From Aerococcus sanguinicola (GTDB lineage: Bacteria > Bacillota > Bacilli > Lactobacillales > Aerococcaceae): a DNA stretch of 64,000 bases. Under the pieces are notes generated by a model, which did no database searches, had not been told where the DNA came from, and saw only the letters and a list, made by a program, of their open reading frames with translations. Below are positions 1 through 8,855 of this stretch, one piece after another (the stretch's first letter is position 1; every line of letters starts with the position of its first letter). The position numbers were made by a program, and so were the translations under genes. The DNA lies in the NCBI RefSeq assembly GCF_008726925.1, contig NZ_VYWO01000006.1:1-64000 (forward strand). The letters run 5' to 3'.

Positions 1-179
1 GTTAAGCCTCTATGATGAAAAACATCTTTAAAATTTACTATAGGCGTACCTTTTCCAAAAAAATCTTTCCCCTTATTAATGCCATTTTTAAATTCATAGT
101 AGTCTCCGACTTCACACTGAATCCAATCATCCGTGAATCCCTTAAACCTGAGCTCGGGTTGTTTTCTTTCTTCTGCCAT
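1..179 (-). CDS. hsdS: Type I restriction enzyme specificity subunit HsdS, N-terminal part (runs off window start)
   Basis: This is the first 59 codons of an open frame that continues past the window start. The protein begins MAEERKQPELRFKGF and continues to an aromatic stretch (DDWIQCEVGDYYEFKNG), which is the usual opening of the first target-recognition domain of HsdS. HsdS dictates the DNA sequence recognised by the HsdM/HsdR complex. Its ATG shares the final A of the hsdM stop codon (TAATG), so the two genes are translationally coupled. The family call follows from this opening plus the position directly behind hsdM. The target sequence cannot be inferred from this fragment. Confidence 0.85.
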   Translation of the reverse strand, partial: MAEERKQPELRFKGFTDDWIQCEVGDYYEFKNGINKGKDFFGKGTPIVNFKDVFHHRGL

Positions 180-1768
180 TATTTAAACACATCCTTTATC
201 GCTTGAATGAGTTCCGCAGTTTCGTCTGTCACCTGCAAGTCGTCCACCATTTCTAAGAATTCGGCTGTTGTTTGCTCCAATTCTTGGTTGATCTCCTGCA
301 TGTCCTTGCTGACTTGGACGATATCAATGGGTTCAGGTTCTTCGAAGGTATCCACATAGCGGGGAATATTAAGGTTGTAATCATTCTCTTGAATCTCTTC
401 ATAGCTCGCTTTATGGGCGTATTTGTCAACATCTTCTCGTTGGTTGTAAGTCTCAATAATCTTATCAATATGCTCTTCCGTTAAGATATTTTGTGTCTTC
501 ACCTTTTCAAACTCTTTAGACGCATCGATAAAGAAGACATCACGGCTCGTCCGGTTCTTCTTCAAGACAATAATCGTGGTTGGAATGCTGGTGTTATAGA
601 AGAGATTTTCAGGGAGTCCAATCACCGTATCAATATAGCCATTCTCAAGCATGGCCTGACGCAACTTACCTTCAGAGGCGCCGCGGAAAAGAACCCCGTG
701 CGGCAGAACAATGCACATGGTCCCATCGGTCCGCAAGTGGTAGAAGCCATGAAGGAGGAAGGCGAAATCTGCCCGTGACTTAGGCGGTAAGACGCCATAA
801 GCTGCGAAGCGTGGGTCATCGAGGAAGCCCTTGTCTGCCGACCACTTCTGAGAGTAAGGGGGATTCATCAGCACCACATCGAAGTTAGTTGGTTCATCGG
901 TTGGCCAGTCGGAATCCAGGGTGTCCCCGTTTCGTAACTTCTGATGGTCAGTTGGCACCCCGTGGAGCATCATATTCATCTTGGCCAAGTTATAAGTCGA
1001 GGTATTGATCTCTTGGCCGAAGTAGCGAATAGAGTTCTCAACATTTTCATCCGCATATTTCTTCGTATTCAAGAGGAGGGATCCCGAGCCCATTGTCGGG
1101 TCGTAAGCTGTCAATCCCAGCTTATCTTCCTTGCCCTGGATAGCAATCCGAGTCATCAGTTCCGACACTGGTTGGGGCGTGTAGAACTCGCCCGCCTTCT
1201 TCCCCGATTCAGAAGCAAACTGCCCCAGCAAGAACTCATAAGCATCCCCTAAGAGGTCCGCATTCTTGGCGAAGTTTAAGCCGGCTAACTCCTTCATCAC
1301 CGCTGTAATAGTTTGATTACGTTTCTGGGGCGTTGGGCCCAAACGCCGGGACATTAGGTCCACATCTTCGAATAAGTTTTCAAAGTCAGGGTGAGAGCGT
1401 TCAATATCGCGGAAACCCTGGGCTAATTCTTCCAGCATGAAGTTATTATCATTAATCTTCTCCATGAACTTGGTGAATGTGAAGCCAGGATGAATGGTAT
1501 AGGAGTAAGTATACTTCAATTCACTAAGCAAATCTTGCCCCACTTCTTCATCATAATAAGTCTCTTCATAAATTTTTTGGGCCTGGTTTAAATCCACAAA
1601 GTCTTCACCAATCAGGTCACAGGTTTTCTCTAAGAGTTGGTCAGATAGGAATTTGTAGAAGATAATTCCCAAGGTGTAGTTCTTATATTCATTGGCATCC
1701 ATCTTGGACCGCAGCACATTAGCTGAGTTCCACAGGGCTTGTTGGATGGTTTTTATCTGTTCGGACAT
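179..1768 (-). CDS. hsdM: Type I restriction-modification DNA methyltransferase subunit HsdM
   Basis: N6-adenine DNA methyltransferase of a type I restriction-modification system. It methylates host DNA with HsdS and forms the restriction complex with HsdR. The protein has the helical N-terminal HsdM domain, the AdoMet-binding motif I DPTMGSGS near residue 222 and the catalytic NPPY motif near residue 298. The open frame can begin at a GTG at 1780, but the GGAG ribosome site overlaps that codon. I therefore chose the ATG at 1768 (MSEQIKTI, 529 residues), which sits about 11 bases after the site. hsdS follows with a one-base overlap. hsdR is not in the window. Confidence 0.95.
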   Translation of the reverse strand: MSEQIKTIQQALWNSANVLRSKMDANEYKNYTLGIIFYKFLSDQLLEKTCDLIGEDFVDLNQAQKIYEETYYDEEVGQDLLSELKYTYSYTIHPGFTFTKFMEKINDNNFMLEELAQGFRDIERSHPDFENLFEDVDLMSRRLGPTPQKRNQTITAVMKELAGLNFAKNADLLGDAYEFLLGQFASESGKKAGEFYTPQPVSELMTRIAIQGKEDKLGLTAYDPTMGSGSLLLNTKKYADENVENSIRYFGQEINTSTYNLAKMNMMLHGVPTDHQKLRNGDTLDSDWPTDEPTNFDVVLMNPPYSQKWSADKGFLDDPRFAAYGVLPPKSRADFAFLLHGFYHLRTDGTMCIVLPHGVLFRGASEGKLRQAMLENGYIDTVIGLPENLFYNTSIPTTIIVLKKNRTSRDVFFIDASKEFEKVKTQNILTEEHIDKIIETYNQREDVDKYAHKASYEEIQENDYNLNIPRYVDTFEEPEPIDIVQVSKDMQEINQELEQTTAEFLEMVDDLQVTDETAELIQAIKDVFK

Positions 1769-1814
1769 CTTGTTTTTCACTCCATATCAATAATAAAAAA
1801 TGCTTTTACTTCCA

Positions 1815-1843
1815 ATTATACTGGAAACAAGTAAAAATTTGAA
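1815..1843 (-). promoter_or_regulatory. Candidate promoter of hsdMS
   Basis: Reading the minus strand, TTCAAA (1843-1838) and TATAAT (1820-1815) are separated by exactly 17 bases, upstream of hsdM. The -10 is perfect and the -35 is weak (four of six). Confidence 0.5.
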
Positions 1844-1921
1844 CTACTTACCTTTACACAAGCCACACAAGACTTTTACATATTCTAAACATGCGTTCGC
1901 TATAATTAAGGGTAAGTAGTT
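1842..1921. repeat. 11-bp inverted repeat between hsdM and the surface protein gene
   Basis: AACTACTTACC at 1842-1852 and GGTAAGTAGTT at 1911-1921 are perfect reverse complements, 58 bases apart in the divergent intergenic region. The right arm lies just downstream of a TATAAT at 1901-1906, the probable -10 of the surface protein gene. The arms could be paired regulator sites; no regulator gene is adjacent. Confidence 0.45.
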
Positions 1922-1949
1922 GACTAATGATATGGAGGGTTCGAATAGT

Positions 1950-4637
1950 ATGAAGAAATTACCTGTAGCTAAGCATCTTTTATTCTCTTCAGCTGTGCTG
2001 TGCGCTTTTGTGAGTGCGGGGCAGGTGACGGTTGAAGCGGCGGAGACAGCGGAAGCTAAGCAGTCCCAGCCTGTGGAGGGCCTTGCGACTGATCAAGAAG
2101 CTGTCAAAGTTTCTGATCAGATTGCTCAAGAGGCGCCACTCAAGACCCAGGAGAATATCTCCTCGGCAACGGATTCTAGAGAACAGATCAATGACCAGGA
2201 TCCGACCTTTGAACAGGTGGTCACTCCGGTTAAAGAGACAGAGATTCCGACCACTGTTGAAGCTGGTCAAGAGCCTGGGTCGCGCTTCTCTCTAGCGATC
2301 TTACCAGACACCCAGTTCTATTCCCGTTATGCGACAGAAGCAGAAGGTGACCAATTCAATGCAGCTTATGGCTCGGAACCTTTTGCGGCCCAGACCCAGT
2401 GGATCGCGGACCATGCGGATGACTATGGGATTGCCATGACCCTGCATGTGGGCGATGTGGTGGACCAGGCCAATAAGCCTGCCCAGTGGCAAGTGGCTAG
2501 CGAAGCCATGGAAATCCTCGAAGCCAACCAAGAGCCTTACCTGATCATTGCGGGTAACCACGATATCGGCGGCCAGCCTCTCGAGAATGGTCAGCGTCCT
2601 TATTATGGTTATTACACTGATGTCTTCCCTAGCGAGCGGGCGCAAAAGAATGCTACCTTCCAAGGTCGAGGGCCTAATGATGCCCATGAATACCATATCT
2701 TCAATGTCGATGGCCAGGACTTCTTGGTGCTCGGCCTGTCTTGGGGGGCTGAAGGCGCAGAATTAGACTGGGCGGAAGCGGTACTCAAAGAAAATCCAGA
2801 GACCCCAACGATCCTGGTCTCCCACCAATTGATCAACAATGATACGGTCACTTCCCAAGCCTTGAAGACGCCATTCGGCGAAGTCATTTGGGACCGGCTG
2901 ATTGCCCCTTATGACCAAGTCTTCCTAACTTATAACGGCCACCACCATGGGGCTTCCCGGGTCAAACGGACCAATGACTTCGGTAACCCAGTCTATCAGA
3001 TCCTGACCGACCAACAGATGGCTTATATGGGTGGGAATGGCTACATGGCTCTGACTGAGTTCGACCTCACCAACGGCAAGATCCACCAAACCACCTTCTC
3101 CCCTTGGGTGCCAACAAAGGACAAGGAAACCCTCAATGGCTATGACCAAGTCTTCCTGACCGATGACGGGGCCAGCTTTACTTTTGACTTCGACTTCAAG
3201 GGACGCTTCCCGAACCTGCAAGTCGGCCCTGCTGATGATCCATCTTATTCTAGCCAACTGAGAAACTACTACAGCGAAAACTACCAAGCCCCTCAACCCG
3301 TTGACCAGGAGCGTCCGACTTCAGAGGATGATTACCCTGTCGTTGAAGGGACCGTGGCCCACTGGCGGATCGCTGGTGAGGATGGCCAAGCCGTGGCAGT
3401 TGGTGAAGCCCTAGTGGATATCAGCAACCCAGCCAACAACTTCTACCGGGCTCCACTCAATGAAGGCAATCTCGAAGGGGCAGTCCTAGAAGACGTCACT
3501 TGGTCCTCCGACCACCATCCCCTCTCATCCAACGCCGGTTCCATCCGCTTTGAGAACGGGAGCCGTCCGACAGCAGACAATCCCCACCACCGGGCCAGCT
3601 ACTTCCGGACCAAGGATGGGGCTCCCATCAACCTGGAAAACTTTGAGAATGGCTACACCTTTGAAACCTTTATCAAATTCGACCCTGAATATAATCCAGA
3701 TGGGGTCAATGATTGGATGCAATGGCTCGTCCGCGAAGGCCAACGCCAGAATATCCCAGGTTATGTGGGCACAGAAGGTGAAGAGCCGCCATTCGCTTGG
3801 GCCTTCTCTAACCTGAGCGAAGTCCAATTCTCCTTCGTCGACCAACAGACCCCTGAAGCAACTGAAGGCTCCGCCTGGTCGGGCGAAATCGTCGACCTCA
3901 GCGATTGGTACCACCTGGCTGTCGTCAACGATCCTGAAACTAAGACCCTGACCATGTATGTCAATGGCGTGCCGGTCCTCCGCAATGCCACAGACACCGT
4001 TGGCCTCGCTGATGATAATGGCCAGCCTTGGCGTCTCGGCGGTTCCTTCTACGGCGGTCAAGGGGAGCACGGCTTCATCGGTTGGATCGGTGAAACCCGC
4101 CTCGTCGACCGTCCTCTCCAGGCTAAGGACTGGCTCACCTCTCGGGCCACTAAGGCAGACAATCAACCAACAAATACTGGAGGCACAACAGGAACTGGGA
4201 CACCTTCTAAGCCAAACCATCCATCTGATAGACCCGGTCAAAGCGGAACCGTCACCCAGCCAGGTTCATCTGTCAAGCCTGTCAGCACTGGGAGCTCAGA
4301 ATCCAGTCAGACATCCCAAGGTCAGACTGAAGCTAAACCAGGTCAAGACCAAAATGCTGACCAAGCTGGTGCCCAAAACTCTGGTCAGGCAAGTCAGCCA
4401 GAAAAAGGGAAAGCTAAGCCCGAGCAAGTTAAAGCAGCTACTGCTCGTCAAACTTCCAACAAGCCCACAGCCGCCAATGGCTCAAGCCAAACTAAGACTA
4501 GCTCAGGCTCCGCTCGTTCGAAGAAGGCTGCTTCTAGCCTACCTCAAACAGGAGCCAGCACTAGCTTAGGTGCTGTCAGCTTTGGCCTGAGTCTAATCGG
4601 ACTAGGTGTAGCCTTAGGTTTTAGGAAACGTCAGTAA
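1950..4637 (+). CDS. LPQTG cell-wall-anchored calcineurin-type metallophosphoesterase with LamG-like domain
   Basis: Surface enzyme of about 895 residues. A Sec signal peptide (KKLPVAKH then a hydrophobic core) is followed by a low-complexity linker. A calcineurin-like phosphoesterase domain covers roughly residues 110-400, with metal-binding motifs PDTQ, HVGDVVD, GNHD and NGHHHG. A LamG/jellyroll domain spans about 480-730, then a Gly/Pro/Ser/Gln-rich wall-spanning region, LPQTG near residue 865, a hydrophobic segment and the tail RKRQ. The start is the ATG at 1950, 10 bases after GGAGGG; an upstream in-frame TTG at 1920 has no ribosome site. The substrate is unknown; extracellular nucleotides or phosphoesters are plausible. 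It appears monocistronic, with a terminator 40 bases after the stop. Confidence 0.88.
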   Translation: MKKLPVAKHLLFSSAVLCAFVSAGQVTVEAAETAEAKQSQPVEGLATDQEAVKVSDQIAQEAPLKTQENISSATDSREQINDQDPTFEQVVTPVKETEIPTTVEAGQEPGSRFSLAILPDTQFYSRYATEAEGDQFNAAYGSEPFAAQTQWIADHADDYGIAMTLHVGDVVDQANKPAQWQVASEAMEILEANQEPYLIIAGNHDIGGQPLENGQRPYYGYYTDVFPSERAQKNATFQGRGPNDAHEYHIFNVDGQDFLVLGLSWGAEGAELDWAEAVLKENPETPTILVSHQLINNDTVTSQALKTPFGEVIWDRLIAPYDQVFLTYNGHHHGASRVKRTNDFGNPVYQILTDQQMAYMGGNGYMALTEFDLTNGKIHQTTFSPWVPTKDKETLNGYDQVFLTDDGASFTFDFDFKGRFPNLQVGPADDPSYSSQLRNYYSENYQAPQPVDQERPTSEDDYPVVEGTVAHWRIAGEDGQAVAVGEALVDISNPANNFYRAPLNEGNLEGAVLEDVTWSSDHHPLSSNAGSIRFENGSRPTADNPHHRASYFRTKDGAPINLENFENGYTFETFIKFDPEYNPDGVNDWMQWLVREGQRQNIPGYVGTEGEEPPFAWAFSNLSEVQFSFVDQQTPEATEGSAWSGEIVDLSDWYHLAVVNDPETKTLTMYVNGVPVLRNATDTVGLADDNGQPWRLGGSFYGGQGEHGFIGWIGETRLVDRPLQAKDWLTSRATKADNQPTNTGGTTGTGTPSKPNHPSDRPGQSGTVTQPGSSVKPVSTGSSESSQTSQGQTEAKPGQDQNADQAGAQNSGQASQPEKGKAKPEQVKAATARQTSNKPTAANGSSQTKTSSGSARSKKAASSLPQTGASTSLGAVSFGLSLIGLGVALGFRKRQ

Positions 4638-4676
4638 ATCACGTTTGAGATAACATAATAGCTAGCAATAAGTAAG

Positions 4677-4718
4677 CGCCCCAGCCCACTTATCCCATGG
4701 TGAGCTGGGGCGTCTTTT
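4677..4718 (+). terminator. Rho-independent terminator of the surface phosphoesterase gene
   Basis: CGCCCCAGC (4677-4685) pairs perfectly with GCTGGGGCG (4704-4712), followed by TCTTTT. Confidence 0.9.
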
Positions 4719-4807
4719 AATAGAATCATTGGATCAAAGGCTTGAATCCTAAAGCCTTACAATTAGAGAATTCTGGACCTCGTGATTAACCTTCCCTTAG
4801 CTAGATA

Positions 4808-5296
4808 TCACTCAGTTGACAAGTCTTTCACAAAAAACCGATTCATTGTCGTATGAATCAGCTGGTCAGGCTGGGGGATTTCTTTGAAGCCGTACTTCTG
4901 ATAGAGGATAATGGCTGTGCTCAGATTGGAGTGGGTCTCTAAGTAAAGGCTCTGATAGCCAGCTTCTCTCGCCTTCGCGATGACGAGCTCCATCAAGCTG
5001 CGGCCCAGTCCCCCACCCTGGACTTGGGGAATGAGGTAGAGCTTCTGCAATTCCGAGCACTGTTCAAAGAGTCCACACTCCGCAAAGCCAACCCCACCTA
5101 GAACCTGGTCCCGGTCGTCCACCAGCACATAATAAGCGCGCCTGTCAGGGCTCGCCTGGTAGAAGTCACTGAGCCGGTCCAATTCCGGGTCATAGTAAAC
5201 CGTCCCTGGCAGGTCTAAGCTGAAGGATTCCAGGCAGGCACGGATAATGCCAGCCAGTTGGGCATCATCTTTAGCTTGAATGGGTCTAAATTTCAT
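4808..5296 (-). CDS. GNAT family N-acetyltransferase
   Basis: Single-domain acetyltransferase of about 162 residues that would transfer acetyl from acetyl-CoA to an unknown amine. It begins MKFRPIQAKDDAQLAG and has the acetyl-CoA loop VQGGGLGRSLME near residue 95, followed by a C-terminal strand/helix with the typical NLSTAIILYQKYGF pattern. The frame extends further upstream, but the ATG at 5296 is preceded by AGGGGATG at suitable spacing, so I use it. It stands alone and convergent with the surface protein gene. The substrate cannot be told from the sequence. Confidence 0.8.
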   Translation of the reverse strand: MKFRPIQAKDDAQLAGIIRACLESFSLDLPGTVYYDPELDRLSDFYQASPDRRAYYVLVDDRDQVLGGVGFAECGLFEQCSELQKLYLIPQVQGGGLGRSLMELVIAKAREAGYQSLYLETHSNLSTAIILYQKYGFKEIPQPDQLIHTTMNRFFVKDLSTE

Positions 5297-5423
5297 CCGA
5301 TCATCCCCTATCTGTTCATTAAGATTTACCCAGTATAGCACATCGACCTATAACTTGTGAGTTCAAGCTTAGAAATGCTAGAATGGAAGTAAGTGAAAAA
5401 TTGAACACACAGGAGGGAATCCC

Positions 5424-5717
5424 ATGACACTCGTTATCAATATCATCTACAGTGGCCAGGGCGACAATGCCCGAAACTTCGCCCAAGAAATGATGAACCG
5501 CGGCGTCGTCGACCGCATCCGCCAACAACCTGGCAACCTGCGTTATGACTACTTCATCCCCCTAGAAGACCCCGAGAGCATCCTCTTAATCGACACCTGG
5601 ACCGACCAATCCGCACTCGACGCCCACCACAAGTCACCCATGATGGCAGAAATTGCCGAACTGCGCGATAAATACAAATTACGGATGAAGGTCACACGTT
5701 ACCGGCCGGAAGAATAA
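5424..5717 (+). CDS. Putative quinol monooxygenase (ABM domain)
   Basis: A 97-residue protein of the antibiotic biosynthesis monooxygenase (ABM/YgiN-like) ferredoxin-fold family, cytoplasmic and usually a dimer. The pattern fits the family: an N-terminal strand (LVINIIYS), a helix, then GNLRYDYF, SILLIDTW and a C-terminal basic segment. Members oxidise quinols or act in small-molecule detoxification; the substrate here is unknown. A strong AGGAGGG site precedes the ATG. It is a single-gene unit ending at a terminator shared with the convergent nucleoside transporter operon. Confidence 0.75.
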   Translation: MTLVINIIYSGQGDNARNFAQEMMNRGVVDRIRQQPGNLRYDYFIPLEDPESILLIDTWTDQSALDAHHKSPMMAEIAELRDKYKLRMKVTRYRPEE

Positions 5718-5724
5718 AGTGTAG

Positions 5725-5758
5725 AAAAAGCAAGCTGCGGGAGGGCGGCTTGCTTTTT
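5725..5758. terminator. Bidirectional terminator between the ABM protein and the nucleoside cassette
   Basis: AAAAAGCAAGC (5725-5735) pairs with GCTTGCTTTTT (5748-5758), giving U-runs on both strands. It can serve both convergent transcripts. Confidence 0.88.
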
Positions 5759-5760
5759 GA

Positions 5761-6954
5761 TTAAAAGAAAAATCCGACTATTGTTGCTGTTAGTAAACCT
5801 GCCATTGTCCCCCCAAGTATGAGTTTAAGTGAAAATTTGGCGACATCTTTTGCTTTTTCACCACTAATTGCTTTAACAGCACCTGAAATAATTCCTAAGG
5901 TCCCAAAGTTAGCAAAACTAATTGTGTAAACAGAAATCATCGCAATTGATTTTTCAGAGAGTGTATCTTTTAAATTAACAATTTCTCCCATAGCAACAAA
6001 CTCATTTGTAAGTAATTTAGAAGCCATTACACTTCCGATACGAACAATATCTTCTTTAGGAATCCCTATCAACCAGGCTACAGGAGCTAAAATATAACCT
6101 AATACTTGAGTAAAAGTAATACCAGTAATAAGGTCCATACTGTTATTGAGAAAAGTAATTAAAGATATAAACCCAATTACCATCGCTGCCACAATTACTG
6201 CTAAATCAAAACCAGAACTGATATATTCTCCCAACATTTCAAAGAAAGGTTGTCTCTCTTTGACTTCTTCCTCAATCTCTAACTTTTCTATACTAGCTAC
6301 ATCACTAGTATAAGGGTTTAGTAATCCTGCAATAATCAATCCAGAGAAAAAGTTTAGGAAAGTTGCCATAACTACATATTGTCCCTCTAACATGGTCATA
6401 TAAGATGCTAACATAGATGCACTTGCTGAAGATATCACTGTCATGCACACAGTAAAAAGTTGATTCGCATTGAGGTTAGGTATTGTATCTTTAATTGTAA
6501 TAAACACTTGAGGAGACCCCAGTAAAGTTGTTGCAACAGGCATATAACTTTCAAGTTCTCCCATTCCTGTGATTTTATTAATTATCCAACCAACCCATTT
6601 GATAATGAAATTTAAAATCCCTAAATAATCTAAAATTCCGATCAAAGCTGAAATAAAGACAAGGGGCATTAAGACATGTAAGAAGAAAACAGTTGCTCCT
6701 TCTGCAATTTCAATACCTCCAAATACAAAGTCTACACCCGCAGTCCCTTGACCAATTAGCCAGCTAAAGAATTCAGAAACCCCACCTAAAGCAGTCAATC
6801 CTACAGAAGTATTCAATAATAAGAAAGTTAGCACTAATTGAATGATAATCATCAAAGCAATATTCTTGTAACGTATCTCCTTACGGTTGCTACTTAATAG
6901 TAAGCCCACCCCACCAATGAAGGCGAGCCCAATCAGCCCTCTAATAATTCCCAT
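5761..6954 (-). CDS. NupC-family concentrative nucleoside transporter
   Basis: Integral membrane nucleoside:cation symporter of 397 residues, about the normal size for bacterial CNT proteins. It has many hydrophobic segments and family motifs such as GVDFVFGG, the pore region ESYMPVATTLLGSPQ and the C-terminal NFGTLGIISGA. It would import a nucleoside or nucleoside-like molecule. It is the last gene of a four-gene operon behind a PfkB kinase, a TrpF-like protein and an iron-type dehydrogenase, which suggests that those enzymes act on the imported compound. The start follows an AGGAGGAG site. The exact nucleoside is not predictable. Confidence 0.88.
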   Translation of the reverse strand: MGIIRGLIGLAFIGGVGLLLSSNRKEIRYKNIALMIIIQLVLTFLLLNTSVGLTALGGVSEFFSWLIGQGTAGVDFVFGGIEIAEGATVFFLHVLMPLVFISALIGILDYLGILNFIIKWVGWIINKITGMGELESYMPVATTLLGSPQVFITIKDTIPNLNANQLFTVCMTVISSASASMLASYMTMLEGQYVVMATFLNFFSGLIIAGLLNPYTSDVASIEKLEIEEEVKERQPFFEMLGEYISSGFDLAVIVAAMVIGFISLITFLNNSMDLITGITFTQVLGYILAPVAWLIGIPKEDIVRIGSVMASKLLTNEFVAMGEIVNLKDTLSEKSIAMISVYTISFANFGTLGIISGAVKAISGEKAKDVAKFSLKLILGGTMAGLLTATIVGFFF

Positions 6955-6965
6955 CTATACTCCTC

Positions 6966-8117
6966 CTAGCCAAAACGTTCTAATAGTTGAGTTACCAATT
7001 CTGGTGTTACTTCCATCGGAGCATTCGAAGCAAAACGTTCATTTACCACTTCATCAACTAAGTCAAGGAGTTGGTCACGAGAGATACCTTGAGCATCGAA
7101 TGCTGGTAGGCCAAGTTGCTCATCACGAAATTCTTTATAAGCTTGAGCTGTAATCTCACCAATTTCCATATCTGTTACGTCTGCCGGAAATTCACATCCA
7201 AGGATATTTCCGATTTCACGAACTTTCTTAGGTTCTACCTGAGCTGTAAAAAGAAGTGTTCCTGGAAGAGCGTATCCACATGCCATCCCATGCGGAATGT
7301 GTAATTTAGCGCCAACAATATGAGCCTGTGAGTGGCCTAAATGTGTACCACCATTATTAATCACCCATCCTCCGAGAGCCGCTGCAATTAGCATTCTTTC
7401 TCTTGCTTCGAGATCTTGTCCATTACGTACAGCTTTAGGCAGATATTTTACAACTAAAAACATGATTTTCTCACAAATAGCGTCAACAACAGGTGATGAC
7501 AAAGTTGAGGTATATGCTTCTGCTGCGTGGGAGAACACATCAAGTCCTGTTATAATTGTCTGTCCAACTGGAAGGCTCACAACTAATTCGGGACATAGTA
7601 CAGCATATTCGCTCACCGCATTATCAGCTAAAATAGCTAGTTTTTCTTCCGTTTCAGTATCTGTAATTACAGCTGCGTTAGACAATTCACTTCCAGTTCC
7701 AGACGTTGTTGGGCAACTAATCAGTCCTGGACAAAAGCTTGGAACTTGTTTATCAAAGACATAATCTCTCGCGCTACCACCATGATAGCGTACGATATTA
7801 ATAGCACGAGCAGCATCAATCACACTACCGCCACCGATTGCAAGAATGGAGTCGCATTGATTTTCTTTAAAAAAATCAGCCCCTGAATCAATTAATTCAA
7901 TTGGAGGATCAGGCACGATTCTGTCATAAATTGTATAATCTACGTCTTCTTTATCTAAGCGGTCTAACATATTTTGGATTGTTGCTTGGCCTAGTAAAAA
8001 GTTATCAATCACAATAAGAGGCTTCTGATAGTTCTCTTCTTTTAGTATTTCCTGAATGGTATCAGCAAAGTGATGAGTCGTTACCACTTTCACTTGTTGA
8101 ACTAATTTATACTCCAC
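6966..8117 (-). CDS. Iron-containing alcohol dehydrogenase family protein
   Basis: NAD(P)-dependent dehydrogenase of the group III (iron-type) family, about 383 residues. Visible motifs are the nucleotide-binding GGGSVIDAA, the PTTSGTGSE signature, and metal-ligand regions DVFSHAAEAY and HGMACGYALP. Its substrate is unknown. In this operon it may oxidise or reduce a sugar-phosphate or aldehyde made by the kinase and the TrpF-like protein. An ATG at 8126 directly abuts the AAAGGAG ribosome site, so the GTG at 8117 (nine bases behind the site) is the likelier start. That choice is uncertain by three codons. Confidence 0.85.
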   Translation of the reverse strand: MEYKLVQQVKVVTTHHFADTIQEILKEENYQKPLIVIDNFLLGQATIQNMLDRLDKEDVDYTIYDRIVPDPPIELIDSGADFFKENQCDSILAIGGGSVIDAARAINIVRYHGGSARDYVFDKQVPSFCPGLISCPTTSGTGSELSNAAVITDTETEEKLAILADNAVSEYAVLCPELVVSLPVGQTIITGLDVFSHAAEAYTSTLSSPVVDAICEKIMFLVVKYLPKAVRNGQDLEARERMLIAAALGGWVINNGGTHLGHSQAHIVGAKLHIPHGMACGYALPGTLLFTAQVEPKKVREIGNILGCEFPADVTDMEIGEITAQAYKEFRDEQLGLPAFDAQGISRDQLLDLVDEVVNERFASNAPMEVTPELVTQLLERFG

Positions 8118-8154
8118 TTTACACATCTCCTTTATAATATTCAGATATTGACTA

Positions 8155-8850
8155 TTATAACCCTAACTCTTTGGATACTTCATCCGCAATGCGACAAAAC
8201 TCCTGTACTTTAGGAATGTCTTTCTCGATAACTCCATCTTCATATTTATAAGAAGTCTTTGATAACGAATCTACTCCAAAAGGTCTAATTTGGCGAATGC
8301 ATTCTTCCACATTATCTGGACCTAAGCCACCTGCGATAACTACAGGAATATCTACCGAATCTACAATTTCCTTATCGATATTCCAATCATGGGTTTCCCC
8401 GCTAGCACCAATCCCTGTATCTTTAGCAAGCCCCGTATCTGTTAAGAGAAAATCGCAATACTTAGCATATTCTTTAGCTCGATCAACAGCACCTGGTCCA
8501 TCTACTAATACAGCTTGCATCAATTTCACTCCTGGACACTCTTCATGGAGACGATCAGCAAAAGCTTGATCTGATGTATAGTCCATACCTGCAATGTGCA
8601 CGATGTCAGGGTTTAAACGTTTAATAATGAAAAACATCTCTTCTACGTCTTTATTTAGCATAATTGCAATGGACTTAACCCCACGTCTGCGACACTCTGA
8701 ATAGATGCGGTCAACAACGTCAAAGGGAACCCGGTGCGCTGGAATCCCCCCCGTTTGCATTGGAACTAATCCAATATGATCCGCACCCGCATCCATACAT
8801 TGAACTGCTTCATTATAATTGACGATCGAATATAATTGTTTCTTAACCAT
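8155..8850 (-). CDS. TrpF-like TIM-barrel protein (phosphoribosylanthranilate isomerase family, non-canonical)
   Basis: A 231-residue protein with the layout of phosphoribosylanthranilate isomerase. Matching elements are DIVHIAG (compare VQLHG), the DFLLTDT strand, GASGETHDW (compare GGTG-FDW), IAGGLGPDNV and GVDSLSKTS. The usual N-terminal KICGI, which holds the catalytic cysteine, is replaced by QLYSI; the later active-site aspartate is retained. It is not near any trp gene and lies between a sugar kinase and a dehydrogenase in a nucleoside transport operon. I infer a role on a phosphoribosyl compound rather than tryptophan synthesis. It starts five bases after the kinase stop, so the two are probably coupled. 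Confidence 0.75.
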   Translation of the reverse strand: MVKKQLYSIVNYNEAVQCMDAGADHIGLVPMQTGGIPAHRVPFDVVDRIYSECRRRGVKSIAIMLNKDVEEMFFIIKRLNPDIVHIAGMDYTSDQAFADRLHEECPGVKLMQAVLVDGPGAVDRAKEYAKYCDFLLTDTGLAKDTGIGASGETHDWNIDKEIVDSVDIPVVIAGGLGPDNVEECIRQIRPFGVDSLSKTSYKYEDGVIEKDIPKVQEFCRIADEVSKELGL

Positions 8851-8855
8851 TCTAT

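Noticed and set aside
1920..1949. Upstream TTG start for the surface phosphoesterase
   Set aside because: It has no ribosome binding site, and it adds residues in front of a normal signal peptide; the ATG at 1950 has GGAGGG at the right distance.
4730..4800. Terminator for the GNAT gene from AAGGCTT/AAAGCCTT near 4740-4760
   Set aside because: The stem is short and there is no U-run on the minus strand.
8155..8850. Annotating the TrpF-like protein as a tryptophan biosynthesis enzyme
   Set aside because: No trp genes are nearby, the catalytic cysteine motif is changed, and the operon is of nucleoside-transport type.
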